From the NCBI RefSeq assembly GCF_007565055.1, contig NC_044552.1:144023358-144087357 (forward strand): 64,000 bases of DNA, read 5' to 3'. This DNA is from Rhinopithecus roxellana (Eukaryota; Chordata; Mammalia; Primates; Cercopithecidae). The position numbers were made by a program, and so were the translations under genes. Of the stretch, positions 23,665-35,298 are shown piece by piece (within the stretch, counting starts at the first letter, position 1; each line of letters opens with the position of its first letter). The notes beneath the pieces were generated by a model that was not told the DNA's origin, ran no database searches, and saw only the letters and a list, made by a program, of their open reading frames with translations.

Positions 23665-26600
23665 ATGACAGGATCAAGTTCACACATAACAATATTAACC
23701 TTAAATGTAAATGGACTAAATGCTCCAATTAAAAGACACAGACTAGCAAATTGGATAGAGTCAAGACCCATCAGTGTGCTGTATTCAGGAGACCCATTTC
23801 ACATGCAGAGACACACATAGGCTCAAAATAAAGGGATGGAGGAAGATCTACCAAGCAAATGGAAAACAAAAAAAAGCAGGGGTTGCAATCCTAGTTTGTC
23901 ATAAAAAAGACTTTAAACCATCAAAGATCAAAAGAGACAAAGAAGACCATTATATAATGGTAAAGGGATCAATTCATCAGGAAGAGCTGACTATCCTAAA
24001 TATATATGCACCCAATACAGGAGCACCCAGATTCATAAAGCAAGTCCTTAGAGACTTACAAAGAGACTTAGACTCCCATACAATAATAATGGGAGACTTT
24101 AACACTCCACTGTCAATATTAGACAGATCAACAAAGACAGAAAGTTACCAAGGATATTCAGGAATTGAACTCAACTCTGTACCAAGCAGACCTAATAGAC
24201 ATCTACAGAACACTCCACCCCAAATCAACAGAATATACATTCTTCTCAGCACCACATCATAGTTATTCCACAATTGACCACATAGTTGGAAGTAAAGCAC
24301 TCCACAGCAAATGTAAAAGAACAGAAATTATAACAAACTGTCTCTCAGACAACAGTGCAACCAAACTGGAACTCAGGACTAAGAAAATCAATAAAAACTA
24401 CTCAACTACATGGAAACTGAACAACCTACTCCTGAATGACTACTGGGTACATAATGAAATGAAGGCAGAAATAAAGATGTTCTTTGAAACCAATGAGAAC
24501 AAAGATACAACATACCAGAATCTCTGGGACACGTTTAAAGCAGTGTGTAGAGGGAAATTTATAGCACTAAATGCCCACAAGAGAAAGCAGGAAAGATCTA
24601 AAATTGACACCCTAGCATCACAATTAAAAGAACTAGAGAAGCAAGAGCAAATGCATTCAAAAGCTAGCAGAAGACAAGAAATAACTAAGATCAGAGCAGA
24701 ACTGAAGGAGATAGAGACACAAAAAACCCTCCAAAAAATCAATGAATCCAGGAGCTGGTTTTTTGAAAAGATCAACAAAATTGATAGACCGCTGGCAAGA
24801 CTAATAAAGAAGAAAAGAGAGAAAAATCAAATAAATGAAATAAAAAATGATAAAGGGGATATCACCACCGACCCCACAGAAATACAAACTACCATCAGAG
24901 AATACTATAAACACCTCTACACAAATAAACTAGAAAATCTAGAAGAAATGGATAATTTCCTGGACACTTACACTCTCCCAAGACTAAACCAGGAAGAAGT
25001 TGAATCCCTGAATAGACCAATAGCAGACTCTGAAATTGAGGCAATAATTAACAGCCTACCAACCAAAAAAAAGTCCAGGACCAGACAGATTCACAGCCAA
25101 ATTCTACCAGAGGTACAAGGAGGAGTTGGTCCCATTCTTTCTGAAAATTCCAATCAATAGAAAAAGAGGGAATCCTCCCTAACTCATTTTATGAGGCCAA
25201 CATTATCCTGATACCAAAGACTGACAGAGATACAAGAAAAAAAGAGAATTTTCGACCAATATCCCTGATGAACATCGATGCAAAAATCCTCAATAAAAAA
25301 ATACTGGCAAACTGAATCCAGCAGCACATTAAAAAACTTATCTATCATGATCAAGTGGGCTTCATCCCTGGGATGGAAGGCTGGTTCAACATATGCAAAT
25401 CAATAAATGTAATCCAGCATATAAACGGAACCAAAGACAAAAACCATATGATTATCTCAATAGATGCAGAAAAGGCCTTTGACAAAATTCAACAGCCCTT
25501 CATGCTAAAAAATCTCAATAAATTCAGTATTGATGGAACGTATCTCAAAATAATAAGAGCTATTTATGACAAACCGACAGCCAATGTCATACTGAATGGG
25601 CAAAAACTGGAACACTCCCTTTGAAAACTGGCACAAGACAGGGATGCCCTCTCTCACCACTCCTATTCAACATAGTGTTGGAAGTTCTGGCTAGAGCAAT
25701 CAGGCAAGAGAAAGAAATAAAGGTTATTCAGTTAGGAAAAGAGGAAGTCAAATTGTCCCTGTGTCCAGACGACATGATTGTATATTTAGAAAACCCCATT
25801 GTCTCAGCCCAAAATCTCCTTAAGCTGATAAGCAACTTCAGCAAAGTCTCAGGATAGAAAATTAATGTGCAAAATTCACAAGCATTCTTATACACCAGTA
25901 ACAGACAAGCAGAGAGCCAAATCATGAATGAACTCCCATTCACAATAGCTTCAAAGAGAATAAAATACCTAGGAATCCAACTTACAAGGGATGTAAAGGA
26001 CCTCTTCAAGGAGAACTACAAACCACTGCTCAGTGAAATAAAAGAGGATACAAACAAATGGAAGAACATATCATGCTCATGGATAGGAAGAATCAATATT
26101 GTGAAAATGGCCATACTGCCCAAGGTTATTTATAGATGCAATGCCATCCCCATCAAGCTACCAATGACTTTCCTCACAGAATTGGAAAAAACTGCTTTAA
26201 AATTCATATGGAACCAAAAACGACCCTTAGCATTGCCACGACAATCCTAAGCCAAAAGAACAAAGCTGGAGGCATCACGCTACCTGACTTCAAACTATAC
26301 TACAAGGCTACAGTAACCAAAACAGCATGGTACTGGTACCAAAACAGAGATATAGACCAAAGGAACAGAACAGAGCCCTCCGAAATAATACCACACATCT
26401 ACAGCCATCTGATCTTTGACAAATCTGAGAAAAACAAGAAATGGGGAAAGGATTCCCTATTTAATAAATGGTGCTGGGAAAATTGGCTAGCCATAAGTAG
26501 AAAGCTGAAACTAGATCCTTTCCTTACTCCTTACACTGAAAATTAATTCAAGATGAATTAGAGACTTAAATGTTAGACCTAAAACCATAAAAACCCAAGA

Positions 26601-27501
26601 AGAAAACCTAGGTAATACCATTCAGGACATAGGCATGGGCAAGGACTTCATGTCTAAAACACCAAAAGCAATGGCAACAAAACCCAAAATTGACAAATGG
26701 GATCTAATTAAACTAAAGAGCTTCTGCACAGCAAAAGAAACTACCATCAGAGTGAACAGGCAACCTACAGAATGGGAGAAAAATTTTGTAAATTATTCAT
26801 CTGACAAAGGGCTAATATCTAGCACCTATAAAGAACTCAATCAAATTTACAAGAGAAAATCAAACAACCCCATCAAAAAGTGGGCAAAGGATATGAACAG
26901 ACATTTCTCAAAACAAGACATTCATACAGCCAACAGATACATGAAAAAATGCTCATCATCACTCACCATCAGAGAAATGCAAATCAAAACCACAATGAGA
27001 TACCATCTCACACCAGCTAGAATGGAAATCATTAAAAAATCAGGAAACAACACGTGCTACAGAGGATGTGAAGAAATAGGAACACTTTTGCACTGTTGGT
27101 GGTACTGTACACTAGTTCAACCATTGTGGAAAACAGTATGGCGATTCCTCAAGGATCTAGAACTGGAAATACCATTTGACCCAGCCATCCCATTACTGAG
27201 GATATACCCAAAGGATTATAAGCCATGCTGCTATAAAGACACATGCACAAGTATGTTTATTGCAGCACTATTCACAATAGTGGGGACTTGGAATCAACCC
27301 ACATGTCCATCAGTGACAGACTGGATTAAGAAAATGTGGCACATATACACCATGGAATACTATGCAGCCATAAAAAAGGATGAGCTCGTGTCCTTTGTAG
27401 GGTCATGGATGCAGCTGAAAACCATCATTCTCAGCAAACTATCACAAGAACAGAAAACCAAATACCGCATGTTCTCACTCATAGGTGGGAATGAACAATG
27501 A
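23665..27501 (+). pseudogene. L1 ORF2, about eleven lesions
   Basis: ORF2 starts ATG 23665 with normal layout but many breaks judged by comparison with the first L1: 2-bp loss near 23756, +1 near 24131, +1 near 25071, 2-bp loss near 25146, TGA 25313-25315, -1 near 25614, TAG 25855-25857, +2 near 26222, +1 near 26536, TGA 26554-26556 and a 1-bp loss at the terminal codon that moves the stop to 27499-27501. The endonuclease motif SDHS reads SDNS (catalytic histidine to asparagine) and the RT box FADD reads CPDD. The zinc-knuckle cysteines near the C-terminus survive. It is a dead copy. Confidence 0.93.
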
Positions 27502-27913
27502 GATCACTTGGACAGGGGAAGGGGAACATCACACACCGGGGCCTATTGTGGGGAGGGATAGCATTAGGAGATATACCTAAATGGGTGCAGCACATCAACA
27601 TGGCACATATATACATATGTTACAAACCTGCATATTGTGTACATGTACCCTAGAACTTAAAGTATAATAAAAAATAAAAAAAAATTTAAAAAAAGGTCTG
27701 AAGGAAAGTGTATCAACATAAAGTAATAATTGCCTCTAAATGGGAGAGTGGTAATGAATTTAAAACAATACTAATGTTGCTTAAGAACTGAAAGTATGTG
27801 TTGCTTTTCAAATTATTTGAAAAACAATATATATTTCTTAAAAATTTTAGAAGATACATAGGACAATTAATAACCACAGAAAATTAATTACTATATGAAA
27901 AGTTGCCATAAGA

Positions 27914-28073
27914 TGACATGCGCAACCATGCCCAGCTGATTTTGTATTTTTAGTAGAGATGGGGTTTCTCCATGTTGGTCATGCTGGTCTCGAACTCCTG
28001 ACCTCAAGTGATCCACCTGCCTCAGCCTCCCAAAGTGCTAGGATTGCAGGCATGAGCCACTGCACCCAGCCAC
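27914..28073 (-). mobile_element. Partial Alu (5' part), minus strand
   Basis: The plus strand reads the complement of an Alu head and left arm: 'tttttagtagagatggggtt', 'ctcgaactcctgacctcaag', 'gtgctaggattgcaggcatg', ending 'ccactgcacccagcc'. The right arm and tail are missing, so this is a 3'-truncated or partly deleted copy. Confidence 0.9.
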
Positions 28074-28176
28074 AGTACAATTTTATAATTTGGGTTTGAT
28101 TACTAACCAAGGACTTAGACATAGAGCATCAACTATTTTTTAAATGTATAGCAACAACTATTTTAAACATGTATAA

Positions 28177-28393
28177 CAATGGTTAGCAAACTTTTTCTGT
28201 AAAGGGCCAGATGATGATTATTTCAAGCTTTGCAATCCATAAATTCTCTATCACAACTACTGAGCCTGTGTAGCATAGACACAGTCATACACAATATAGA
28301 AATAAATGAGCGTACCTGTGTCCTAATAAAACTTTATTTACAAAAACAAGAAGCAAGCTGGACTTGGCCTATGGCTATAGTTTGGTGACCCTG
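28177..28393 (-). mobile_element. hAT-Charlie-type MITE
   Basis: Imperfect terminal repeats ('ggttagcaaactttttctgt' at the left, 'ctatagtttggtgaccctg' at the right) enclose the block 'aaactttatttacaaaaaca'. This is a common non-autonomous mammalian hAT-type element of about 220 bp. The exact family name is not certain and the strand is by convention only. No clear 8-bp duplication is visible. Confidence 0.65.
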
Positions 28394-28604
28394 TTGAAAA
28401 ATATTATTTTCCAAGTTATAGATTACAGAAAATTAATCTGTTTAAGTTATGGATTAAAATTAAATTTCAAAATTTCAATTTTTAATCATACTAAATATTT
28501 CAAGAGCAATCACCACATAGAATTACTGCCACCATATAGTATAGCACAGGAAGCACTTTTATTGTCCCAGAAAGTTTACTGGCTAGCATAGCTATAGATT
28601 CAGA

Positions 28605-28737
28605 TACGATTGACAGAAAGAAAGATATATGATAGAAAGATAGATTGATGGATGGGAGGGTGGAACAAGATGGCCAAATAGAAGCCTAAACTGTTTATTC
28701 CCACCCCCAACCCTGCAGATAGATGGAGGGATGGATG

Positions 28738-28802
<65 letters not shown>

Positions 28803-28900
28803 GTAGATAGAGATGGATAGATCGATAATAGACATATATACAGATAGATGATAGGTAGCTAAATAGATAGAGATAGATGATAGATATAGAATATATATAG

Positions 28901-28957
<57 letters not shown>

Positions 28958-29045
28958 TAGATAGATAGATGATAGATGGATAGGTTGAAAGAGAAATAAG
29001 ATAGTGGTAGAGACAAAGATAGAGCTAGAAAAATATAAAGATACA
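28605..29045. repeat. Complex (GATA)n microsatellite region
   Basis: Nearly pure gata arrays lie at 28737-28802 and 28902-28954, embedded in imperfect gata/gatg/gaaa repeats. The opposite strand reads as repetitive 'SIYLSIYLSIY' frames that are not genes. This locus is likely length-polymorphic. Confidence 0.95.
28653..28720 (+). mobile_element. Fragment of an L1 5' end inside the GATA array
   Basis: The segment 'gggagggtggaacaagatgg' followed by 'ccaaatagaagcc' matches the first ~65 nt of older primate L1 5' UTRs, including the YY1-type motif. It is bordered on both sides by gatg/gata repeats and has no L1 3' portion. Confidence 0.65.
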
Positions 29046-29084
29046 GAAATACACATACAGAGTGACTGATTCTCTGAGGAGGTG

Positions 29085-29703
29085 ATACTTGGTCAGAATA
29101 ATGAAGAGATTAGTATCTTCTCATGAAAAATACTGTGACAGAGAGTTCCAGGGAGAGGCAGGAACAAGTACAAAGGCTGAGACCTAAAACAAGTTTACTG
29201 TAGAAGGACAGAACAGAATGTGGGACAGGGAAGACTTAGAGGAGACAGTCAGGTGTAAGTCATACAAGTTCTTATCAGTAGTTTGGATTCTAGGTTAATG
29301 CCAAAGAAATTCATTGGGGTGTTTGAAGTAAGGGATACCTTATTCTGATTTACATTTTTGACAGATAACTTTGGTACATATGTGGAGAATGGACTGTTTG
29401 GTTGCAAAGTTAGAAGTACAGCATTCTTACAGAAGACTATCGTAGTAATCCAGGCAAGAGATAATAGTGGCTTGGACTGAAGGTAGCAGAGAAGATAGGA
29501 AAACATTTAGATTAGATTTTGAAGGTAATGTCAACTAGATATGCTATTGAATTGGATGAGTAGAGAGAGGGAAAAAGAAATAGTAAGGGTCACTTCTAGC
29601 TTATTTCTTGGAAATGGAAATGACAACTAAGAAGAGAAGAGGATTGGGGAGGAAATCCAGAGCTCTGCTTTAAAGCAGGAAACTAAGATGCCCATTGGAC
29701 ATA
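29085..29703 (+). mobile_element. Ancient interspersed repeat, family not named (first part)
   Basis: Blocks such as 'ttctgatttacatttttgac', 'tatgtggagaatggactgtt' and 'atcgtagtaatccaggcaag' belong to a widespread ancient mammalian repeat that I recognise but cannot name with confidence. It is interrupted at about 29705 by an LTR and resumes at about 30180. Confidence 0.55.
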
Positions 29704-30178
29704 TACATTAGTTTCCTAGGGCTGCAGTAACAAATTCCCACAAACTTGATGGCTTAAAACAACACAACTTTATTCTCTCATGGTCCTGGAGGCCAGAAAT
29801 ACAAAATCGATTTCAGTGGGCCAAATGCAAGGTGTTAGCAGAGACAGACTTCCTTTGGAAGCTCCGGCAGAATTCATTTCTTGCCAAGTCTGTCTTCTGG
29901 TGTTAGTTCTCTTTGGCTCCACAGTCACATTCCCTTCTTCTCTTCTTTGTATCTTCTCTTCTGTCCATATGAAATTTTGTCAGCCTCTCTCTTACGGGGA
30001 CATATATGATTGTATTTAGGATCCACCTGGATAATCCAGGATAATTTCTTTTTATCAAGATCATTAATTTAGTCATTTTTGCAGACTCTTTTTCCAAATA
30101 AAGCAACGTCCACAGATTCTTGGATATTCTTTTCTAGGGGGTGAGAGTGGGAAGAAGCATTTTCCGCTGTAACTCAAT
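29704..30178 (-). mobile_element. MaLR (MLT1-like) LTR, minus strand
   Basis: The plus strand reads 'ttagtttcctagggctgcag', 'gatggcttaaaacaacacaa' and 'tttattctctcatggtcctg', the complement of the 3' part of an MLT1-like LTR whose sense strand carries a polyadenylation region. The block 'tttccaaataaagcaacgtc' near 30094 belongs to the same element. It splits the older repeat that flanks it. The family assignment within MaLR is tentative. Confidence 0.65.
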
Positions 30179-30420
30179 ATCCAGGGGGAATTATTGAACT
30201 GAATATGTGCATTTGAACTTGAAAGAAGAGAACAGGAACTACATACATGAGTTCAGGTGTGGTATATAGATGGCGGATAAAGAAATGGCACAAGTGTAAT
30301 CACTTAAGATGGGATGGAAGGGAGGGTTAAGAACCAGCCCCTATGACAGCCACAAATTTAGAAGTTTGACAGAAAAAGAAGTGTTTGTAAAAACAGACTG
30401 AAAAGGGAAATCTACTGGGA
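30179..30420 (+). mobile_element. Ancient interspersed repeat, second part
   Basis: This continues the repeat at 29085-29703: the break lies inside a block ('aagatgcccattggacatat' on the left, 'tacatgagttcaggtgtggt' on the right) that is contiguous in other copies as I recall them. Confidence 0.45.
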
Positions 30421-30429
30421 TAGAAAGAA

Positions 30430-31440
30430 AAACAAGAAAATGTGGTGCTTCTGACTCCAAAGTGGAAAGATATTTTAGAAAAAAAAGATTATGGAGTATA
30501 CCATAAAACAGACTTTATAAAATTAAGATCACAGAATCCATTAACTTTAATCACAATACAACTAAGGTAGACATCTGCTATAAAATTACTGAAACAAAGT
30601 ATCTATCTGGAAATTAAAAACATTCTTCTAAATAATTCATGGGTCAAAAAAAAATCATAAGAGAAATGTAAAAATACTTAGAACTCCTCAGAAACAAAAA
30701 TGCAATCTAGCAACTTTTTAAAATAATAGGTACAATATTTAGCAGACTGAAAATTTATAAGCTATTACAAGGAAGAAAAACTGATCACTAAGAAAATAGA
30801 ATGAACAAAGCAATAAAGTAAAATAAATGAATTTGAAAACAAATATACATAGAATGGACCAACAAAAACCAAAGAGTTTTTCTGAAAAGGTTGAAATTTA
30901 CTAAATCTTTGACATGGCTGAAAAAGGAAAAGCAAGAAATAACGTGTCTGAAATGAGGAGGTCTGTAACTACAGATGAGAGAGAAACCGGAAAGATAATA
31001 AAGAATGTTAAAAGAAGTTCAGGATAATAGTTGTGAAAACTAAGAGGAAGTAAATTATTTTCTAGAAAATTGTAACTTACTAAAGCTAATTTCAAAAAAA
31101 AATTGAAAAATTGAAAAACGCTTACAATCATTAAAGATTTTGAATAAGCAATTTAAAATCTACCCATAAAAACACACAATGCTAAGCGTTTTATTGATGA
31201 TACCTGCTGAACATTCAAGTTATATATAATTTTAATCTACTCAAACCCTTCCAGGGAATAGAAACAGAGGGAACAATCTGTAACTCATATGAAGTTGGTG
31301 AGTCTGATTTTCTAATACAAGCTTCCCTAAAGAGAACACACACAGGAAAGGAAATAACATGTCATCACATTTATGAACATAGATGAAAACATTTTATCAA
31401 ACTAAATATACAATGTTTTTAAAAATAAATTCAATATAGC
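30430..31440 (+). mobile_element. L1M fossil (5' half of ORF2)
   Basis: Degraded L1 ORF2 sequence: 'ctggaaattaaaaacattct', 'aataattcatgggtcaaaaa', 'gagtttttctgaaaaggttg' and 'gaatagaaacagagggaaca' follow in the order of mid-ORF2 in mammalian-wide L1M elements. It has no open frame of any length. A mammal-era copy. Confidence 0.75.
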
Positions 31441-31904
31441 CTAATTGCGTTTATTCTGAGGGTCCAATAGTATCGACTTACAAAAAAACACCTGAGGCAA
31501 ACTTAATATAAATAGAGAGTTGATTTGGCCCAAGCTTGAGGATTGCAAACCGAGAACACAGATCTAAATTGCCCTGAATATACACTCTGATTAGCATTAG
31601 TTGTAAGCAGATTTATAAAGGAAAAGAAAGGGCAGTTTGTAAGTTTTTTACCAAGAATTTGCATTAAAATATCACAAGCTATCAATTGGCTATACATTGT
31701 TCTTTGTATCACAAATTCCAGGACTTAAATCCAACGCAGGAGGCAGCTAGTGAGGAACAAAATGCCGTTAAACGACTGGCCCCAGGAATGGGTGTGTCAG
31801 GGAGGGAATGATTGAAGTCCCATACTGATGTTTCTCTGGGACTGATACATTTTGCATACCTCACAAAGCTCAGACTGCTGTGAAGTGTTTTTATTTCCTT
31901 AATA
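31441..31904. other. Unnamed repeat-like segment
   Basis: This segment interrupts two L1M fossils. Motifs such as 'gaggattgcaaaccgagaac' and 'tttgcattaaaatatcacaa' look like part of a retroviral LTR, but I cannot assign a family. Confidence 0.35.
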
Positions 31905-32470
31905 GGCAAACATTAGATTAAATAGTGTGGCACGATAATAAAGGAGAGAATCCGTACGACCAAAATTGTTTGTAATAGAAAAAAACAACCTCCACAATAA
32001 CAACAACCTAAGGTCCGTTAATAGAAGAATGAATGAATCAAATATGGCATATTTATTCGATGGAATAATGTACAACAAATGAGAATGGTGAAATGGTTGG
32101 AAACAGGTCCACATACCAACAGGAGTAAATTTCATAAACATAACTTAGATCAAAAAAGACACTTTGTAGAATATATACAGTATAAAACAATTCTTATAAA
32201 ATCTAAAAACATGCTAAACAATCTTATATATCTTTAGGGAAGCATACATATGTATTAAAAGTAGAACTGTATACTTGAAAATGATTTTAAAAAGATAATT
32301 TAAAAATGAAAAATATTCAGTATTGTGGTTACTTTGGAGGCAATGGAGGTAGAAATGAGATCAAAAAGGAGTTTCATATTTTAGTTCAGATAATGGAAAA
32401 GTGGATTTTCAGCACATTAATCTTTTTTCATCTTTTATGTTTGAAATATTATTACCCTAAACATTTTTTA
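31905..32470 (+). mobile_element. L1M fossil (3' end of ORF2 and 3' UTR)
   Basis: Reads 'agaatgaatgaatcaaatat', 'tattcgatggaataatgtac', 'gtaaatttcataaacataac' and 'gtggttactttggaggcaat', the order of the ORF2 C-terminal region and 3' UTR of L1M/L1ME. Together with 30430-31440 it may be one element interrupted by 31441-31904. Confidence 0.7.
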
Positions 32471-33687
32471 TGAGTGAGGAGAGGTAACAAAGAGGAGAGT
32501 AAAGGGAAGTAAATTTGATAGAGTTGAGAGGCTGTATGTCCCAAAATGTTTGAAAGTTTGTTGGGCTAGCAATAGTAGAAAAAGGAAGCTAAAAATGTTA
32601 TCGACCATGGGCTGTTAGGCTCTCAAGCCATAGATATTGAACTGACATGAAGCCAAAAAATGTCCCAGACAAGGCTTTATTGGGGCTTATGATTGAGCAC
32701 AAGTGAGTCAGCGTAAGAGGAAAAATTATCTGGTTGGCTTCCCAAAGGAAGCTGGAAGGACAGTATTAGAGGGGCTATAGCAGGAAAGGAGAGATGTTTT
32801 AGCATGCAGAGACAGGAAATATCAGCGCCTGTGCAGTTGGATAACATGATTCCTCGTGTGTTGCATGCCTAATTGGCACGTTAAATCTCTATCCCTGGAT
32901 GTGATTTTTAGTATTATAATGAAGCTATGGGTTAGAATCGGTCACTCTCAGGCTTTGTGCACATGTGAGTAGTGGGGGTACCAGCAAGAGATGGAAGTTA
33001 GAAGTTGGATACCTGAAATTGAGTTTCAGAAATGCAAAACTTAGGGCAGTACCAAAAGTGGTAATGTATCCATGGAATACATAGTTTCATGTGGAGTAAA
33101 AGATCATTGCTGTTGAAGAGGCCACGAAACTAATGGGTCAATGTGTTAGATAAATCACCTACCTGGAATTTGAAATTGCCCAGAATTATAGCAAAAATAA
33201 CAATGGAGAAGACAACAGTGGTCCAGTGTCAATGTAGAATGATGATATCCTGGAAATCTCCAGATAGCAGCGAGGAGGGGCAATATGGCAGTCTGATTTT
33301 CAAAAGGCCTGGTTTCTTTCTTTCTTCTTTTTGTTTTGTTTTGTTCTAATAAATAAGGAAGATAAAAGATTTTAAAAAGTAAACAGAGCAAAGGGGTCAT
33401 AAACTCACCTGCTGAACCTGATACATGGGTTCAGTGGTGAAGGTAGTTGGAAGAGGCTTTATTTGGTAGTATTTCAAGCAAGGCAATGTCTCCGGGGGGC
33501 AACAAAATTCAGTTATAGCTAGATGATGAATGAAGGTAATGTTCAGAAGAGGGGTTGAGGTGTGTTAGAGGCAGTTATCATTGACTTACTATGTTCTACA
33601 GAGAGCACAATCCAAGGATGTGGGAAAATGGTATGGGAGGGAGATAGGTCAGGTCAAGTTAGGTGATATGCTCAACAATATATATAT
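32471..33687. other. Unassigned sequence, possible LTR remnants
   Basis: I recognise no gene. Around 32600-32800 ('caaggctttattggggctta') the sequence resembles a degraded LTR, not named. Confidence 0.35.
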
Positions 33688-33930
33688 ATAGGTTGAGTAT
33701 CCCTTATCTGAAATGCTTGGGATCAGAAGTGCTTGGACTTGGGTTTTTTTGCTTTTTTGATTTTAGAATATTTGCATTATGCATACCAGTTCAGCATCTC
33801 TAATATGAAAATCTGAAATTTGGAGTGCTGCAATGAGCATTTCCTTTGAGCATCATGTCAGTTCTCAAAAGGTTTCAAATTTGTGAGTGTTTCAGATTTC
33901 AGATTTTTGAATTTGGGATGTTCAACCTGT
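33688..33930 (+). mobile_element. Tigger-type MITE (TcMar)
   Basis: Terminal inverted repeats 'ggttgagtatcccttatctg' (33691) and 'gggatgttcaacc' (33915-33927) flank internal palindromic blocks ('tgcttgggatcagaagtgct', 'gagcatttcctttgagcatc'). This is the plan of short non-autonomous Tigger elements. The left side adjoins a (TA)n run, consistent with TA targeting. Confidence 0.8.
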
Positions 33931-35298
33931 ATTGGGATGATGGAGAATTATCTGGGAAATGTGGGCTTCTAACAATCACTATAGGGCATGATGAGAATAG
34001 CTGTGGCAATGTCTTATGGAAAGAGAAGCGACTGGTTTAAGTTAAACCTCAGAGTACTTAGGTCCAGAAGGTAAGCTTTGTCAGCTCACAATCCAAATTT
34101 TTTCTGCTTTCCTCAGCTCACCTGTCATCATTCTTCAACATGGACGTCCACTCAGATCAATCCACTCTCTTTTTCTACTTTGATTCAGGTATTTCTTTCT
34201 CTTTTGTTTTCCCAACAAATTGTGATGTCTTTTAGAGCTTGGTTTTTCTTTAGTATTCCTGATTCACCAAGGAAAGAGCTGGACACACAGTGGATGTTTA
34301 ATAAATATTTGATTGATTGAGCTGACATTTCATTTGTCTAGGTTATAATCAGTACTCAGACACTCAAGGTATGGCTATAAATTGAGAAGCAAAGGATTTG
34401 CACTTTAATTAGAAACATTTTCCGTGTTTAAAATAAAAGCTTGGCTTATAAAGATTTTGCCTTTACTCTTGCTTCCTCCCCATTTCATTGCAATCTGAGA
34501 TTTACAAAAACATAAGTAGTTGCCGTGGAGACAATTGCTGGGCAATAGAGGAGCCATTTGGGAACAACAGCAAGAACAGCTATAATAGTCAACAGCAGAA
34601 TTTTACATTCATCTTTTTTGCTTTCAATAGTGGAAATGAAAATAGTCTTAGTCTTTTTTTAAAAAAATCTATTGGATACTATGAACTCACTCTCTTTGCT
34701 ACAGGGCTCATAAGCATCTGGTACATACAAGTAGACCCTACCACTTATTAAGATACTGAAATGATTCCGCACTGGTTGGGAAATAATCATTGTCTCTCAG
34801 ACTCACCTGAGTGCCACTCCATGGCCGCAGCTCCCAGCCCCTGTCCCCATATCTTCCATAGCTCCTCATTATCCAGCAACTAAAGTTTAAGCCCTGGTCA
34901 AGCAGGGCCCAGCACTATGGCTATAGTTGGCATACCAGCCGCTACACATCGTGAATCTACCAGCTCTTATATATAGTGAATACCATTTCTGACTATATTT
35001 ATCAGACATCACAAACAAATATCCTTCAGGTATGATTGTGAGGCATTCTCAGGGTTTTACATTCCAGAATTATCAGGTAGCATTTAAAATTTCCATGAAT
35101 TCATCTCATTTTAACTTCTCTTGAAAAATTGGAGATCCTGACTACATTGGACTTTCATTCCAAAAAATCAATAGAACAGAGCAGCAATTGACCCCTTTGG
35201 ACACTCCATGTGCTCTTTGTGCAGCAATCTCCACCACTTATTGTTCACCCAAATGACTGCCTCTTTTAATGTGGCTACTCTTACCCTGTGGATGTTTA
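33931..35298. other. Unassigned sequence
   Basis: No gene was found. The block 'gtggatgtttaataaatatt' near 34290 resembles an L2 3' end, weakly. Small frames at 34078-34751 lack support. Confidence 0.4.

Larger units (their letters stand above)
21580..27690 (+). mobile_element. Full-length L1 (older L1PA), heavily mutated
   Basis: A complete LINE-1 in the same orientation as the one at 12302: 5' UTR (21580-22584), ORF1 (22585-23601), ORF2 (23665-27501), 3' UTR and an A/T-interrupted tail. The target duplication 'aaaaggtctg' is at 21570-21579 and 27691-27700. The 3' UTR contains 'gggatagcattaggagatat', an older L1PA form shared with hominoid L1PA, unlike the monkey-specific form in the first element. 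The numerous indels and stops also indicate an older insertion, possibly predating the monkey/ape split. Confidence 0.96.

Noticed and set aside
12302..27690. The two full-length L1s as active, coding elements
   Set aside because: Both ORFs in both copies contain stops or frameshifts and altered catalytic residues.
28737..28954. Regular repeats as a CRISPR-like array
   Set aside because: Simple tetranucleotide repeat without unique spacers, in a primate nuclear genome.
28600..29016. 138-codon minus-strand frame rich in SIYL repeats
   Set aside because: Translation of the GATA microsatellite; not a protein.
35208..35298. Novel N-terminal exon fused to L1 ORF2
   Set aside because: The upstream codons lie in flanking DNA that happens to be open into the truncated L1; no splice or promoter evidence.
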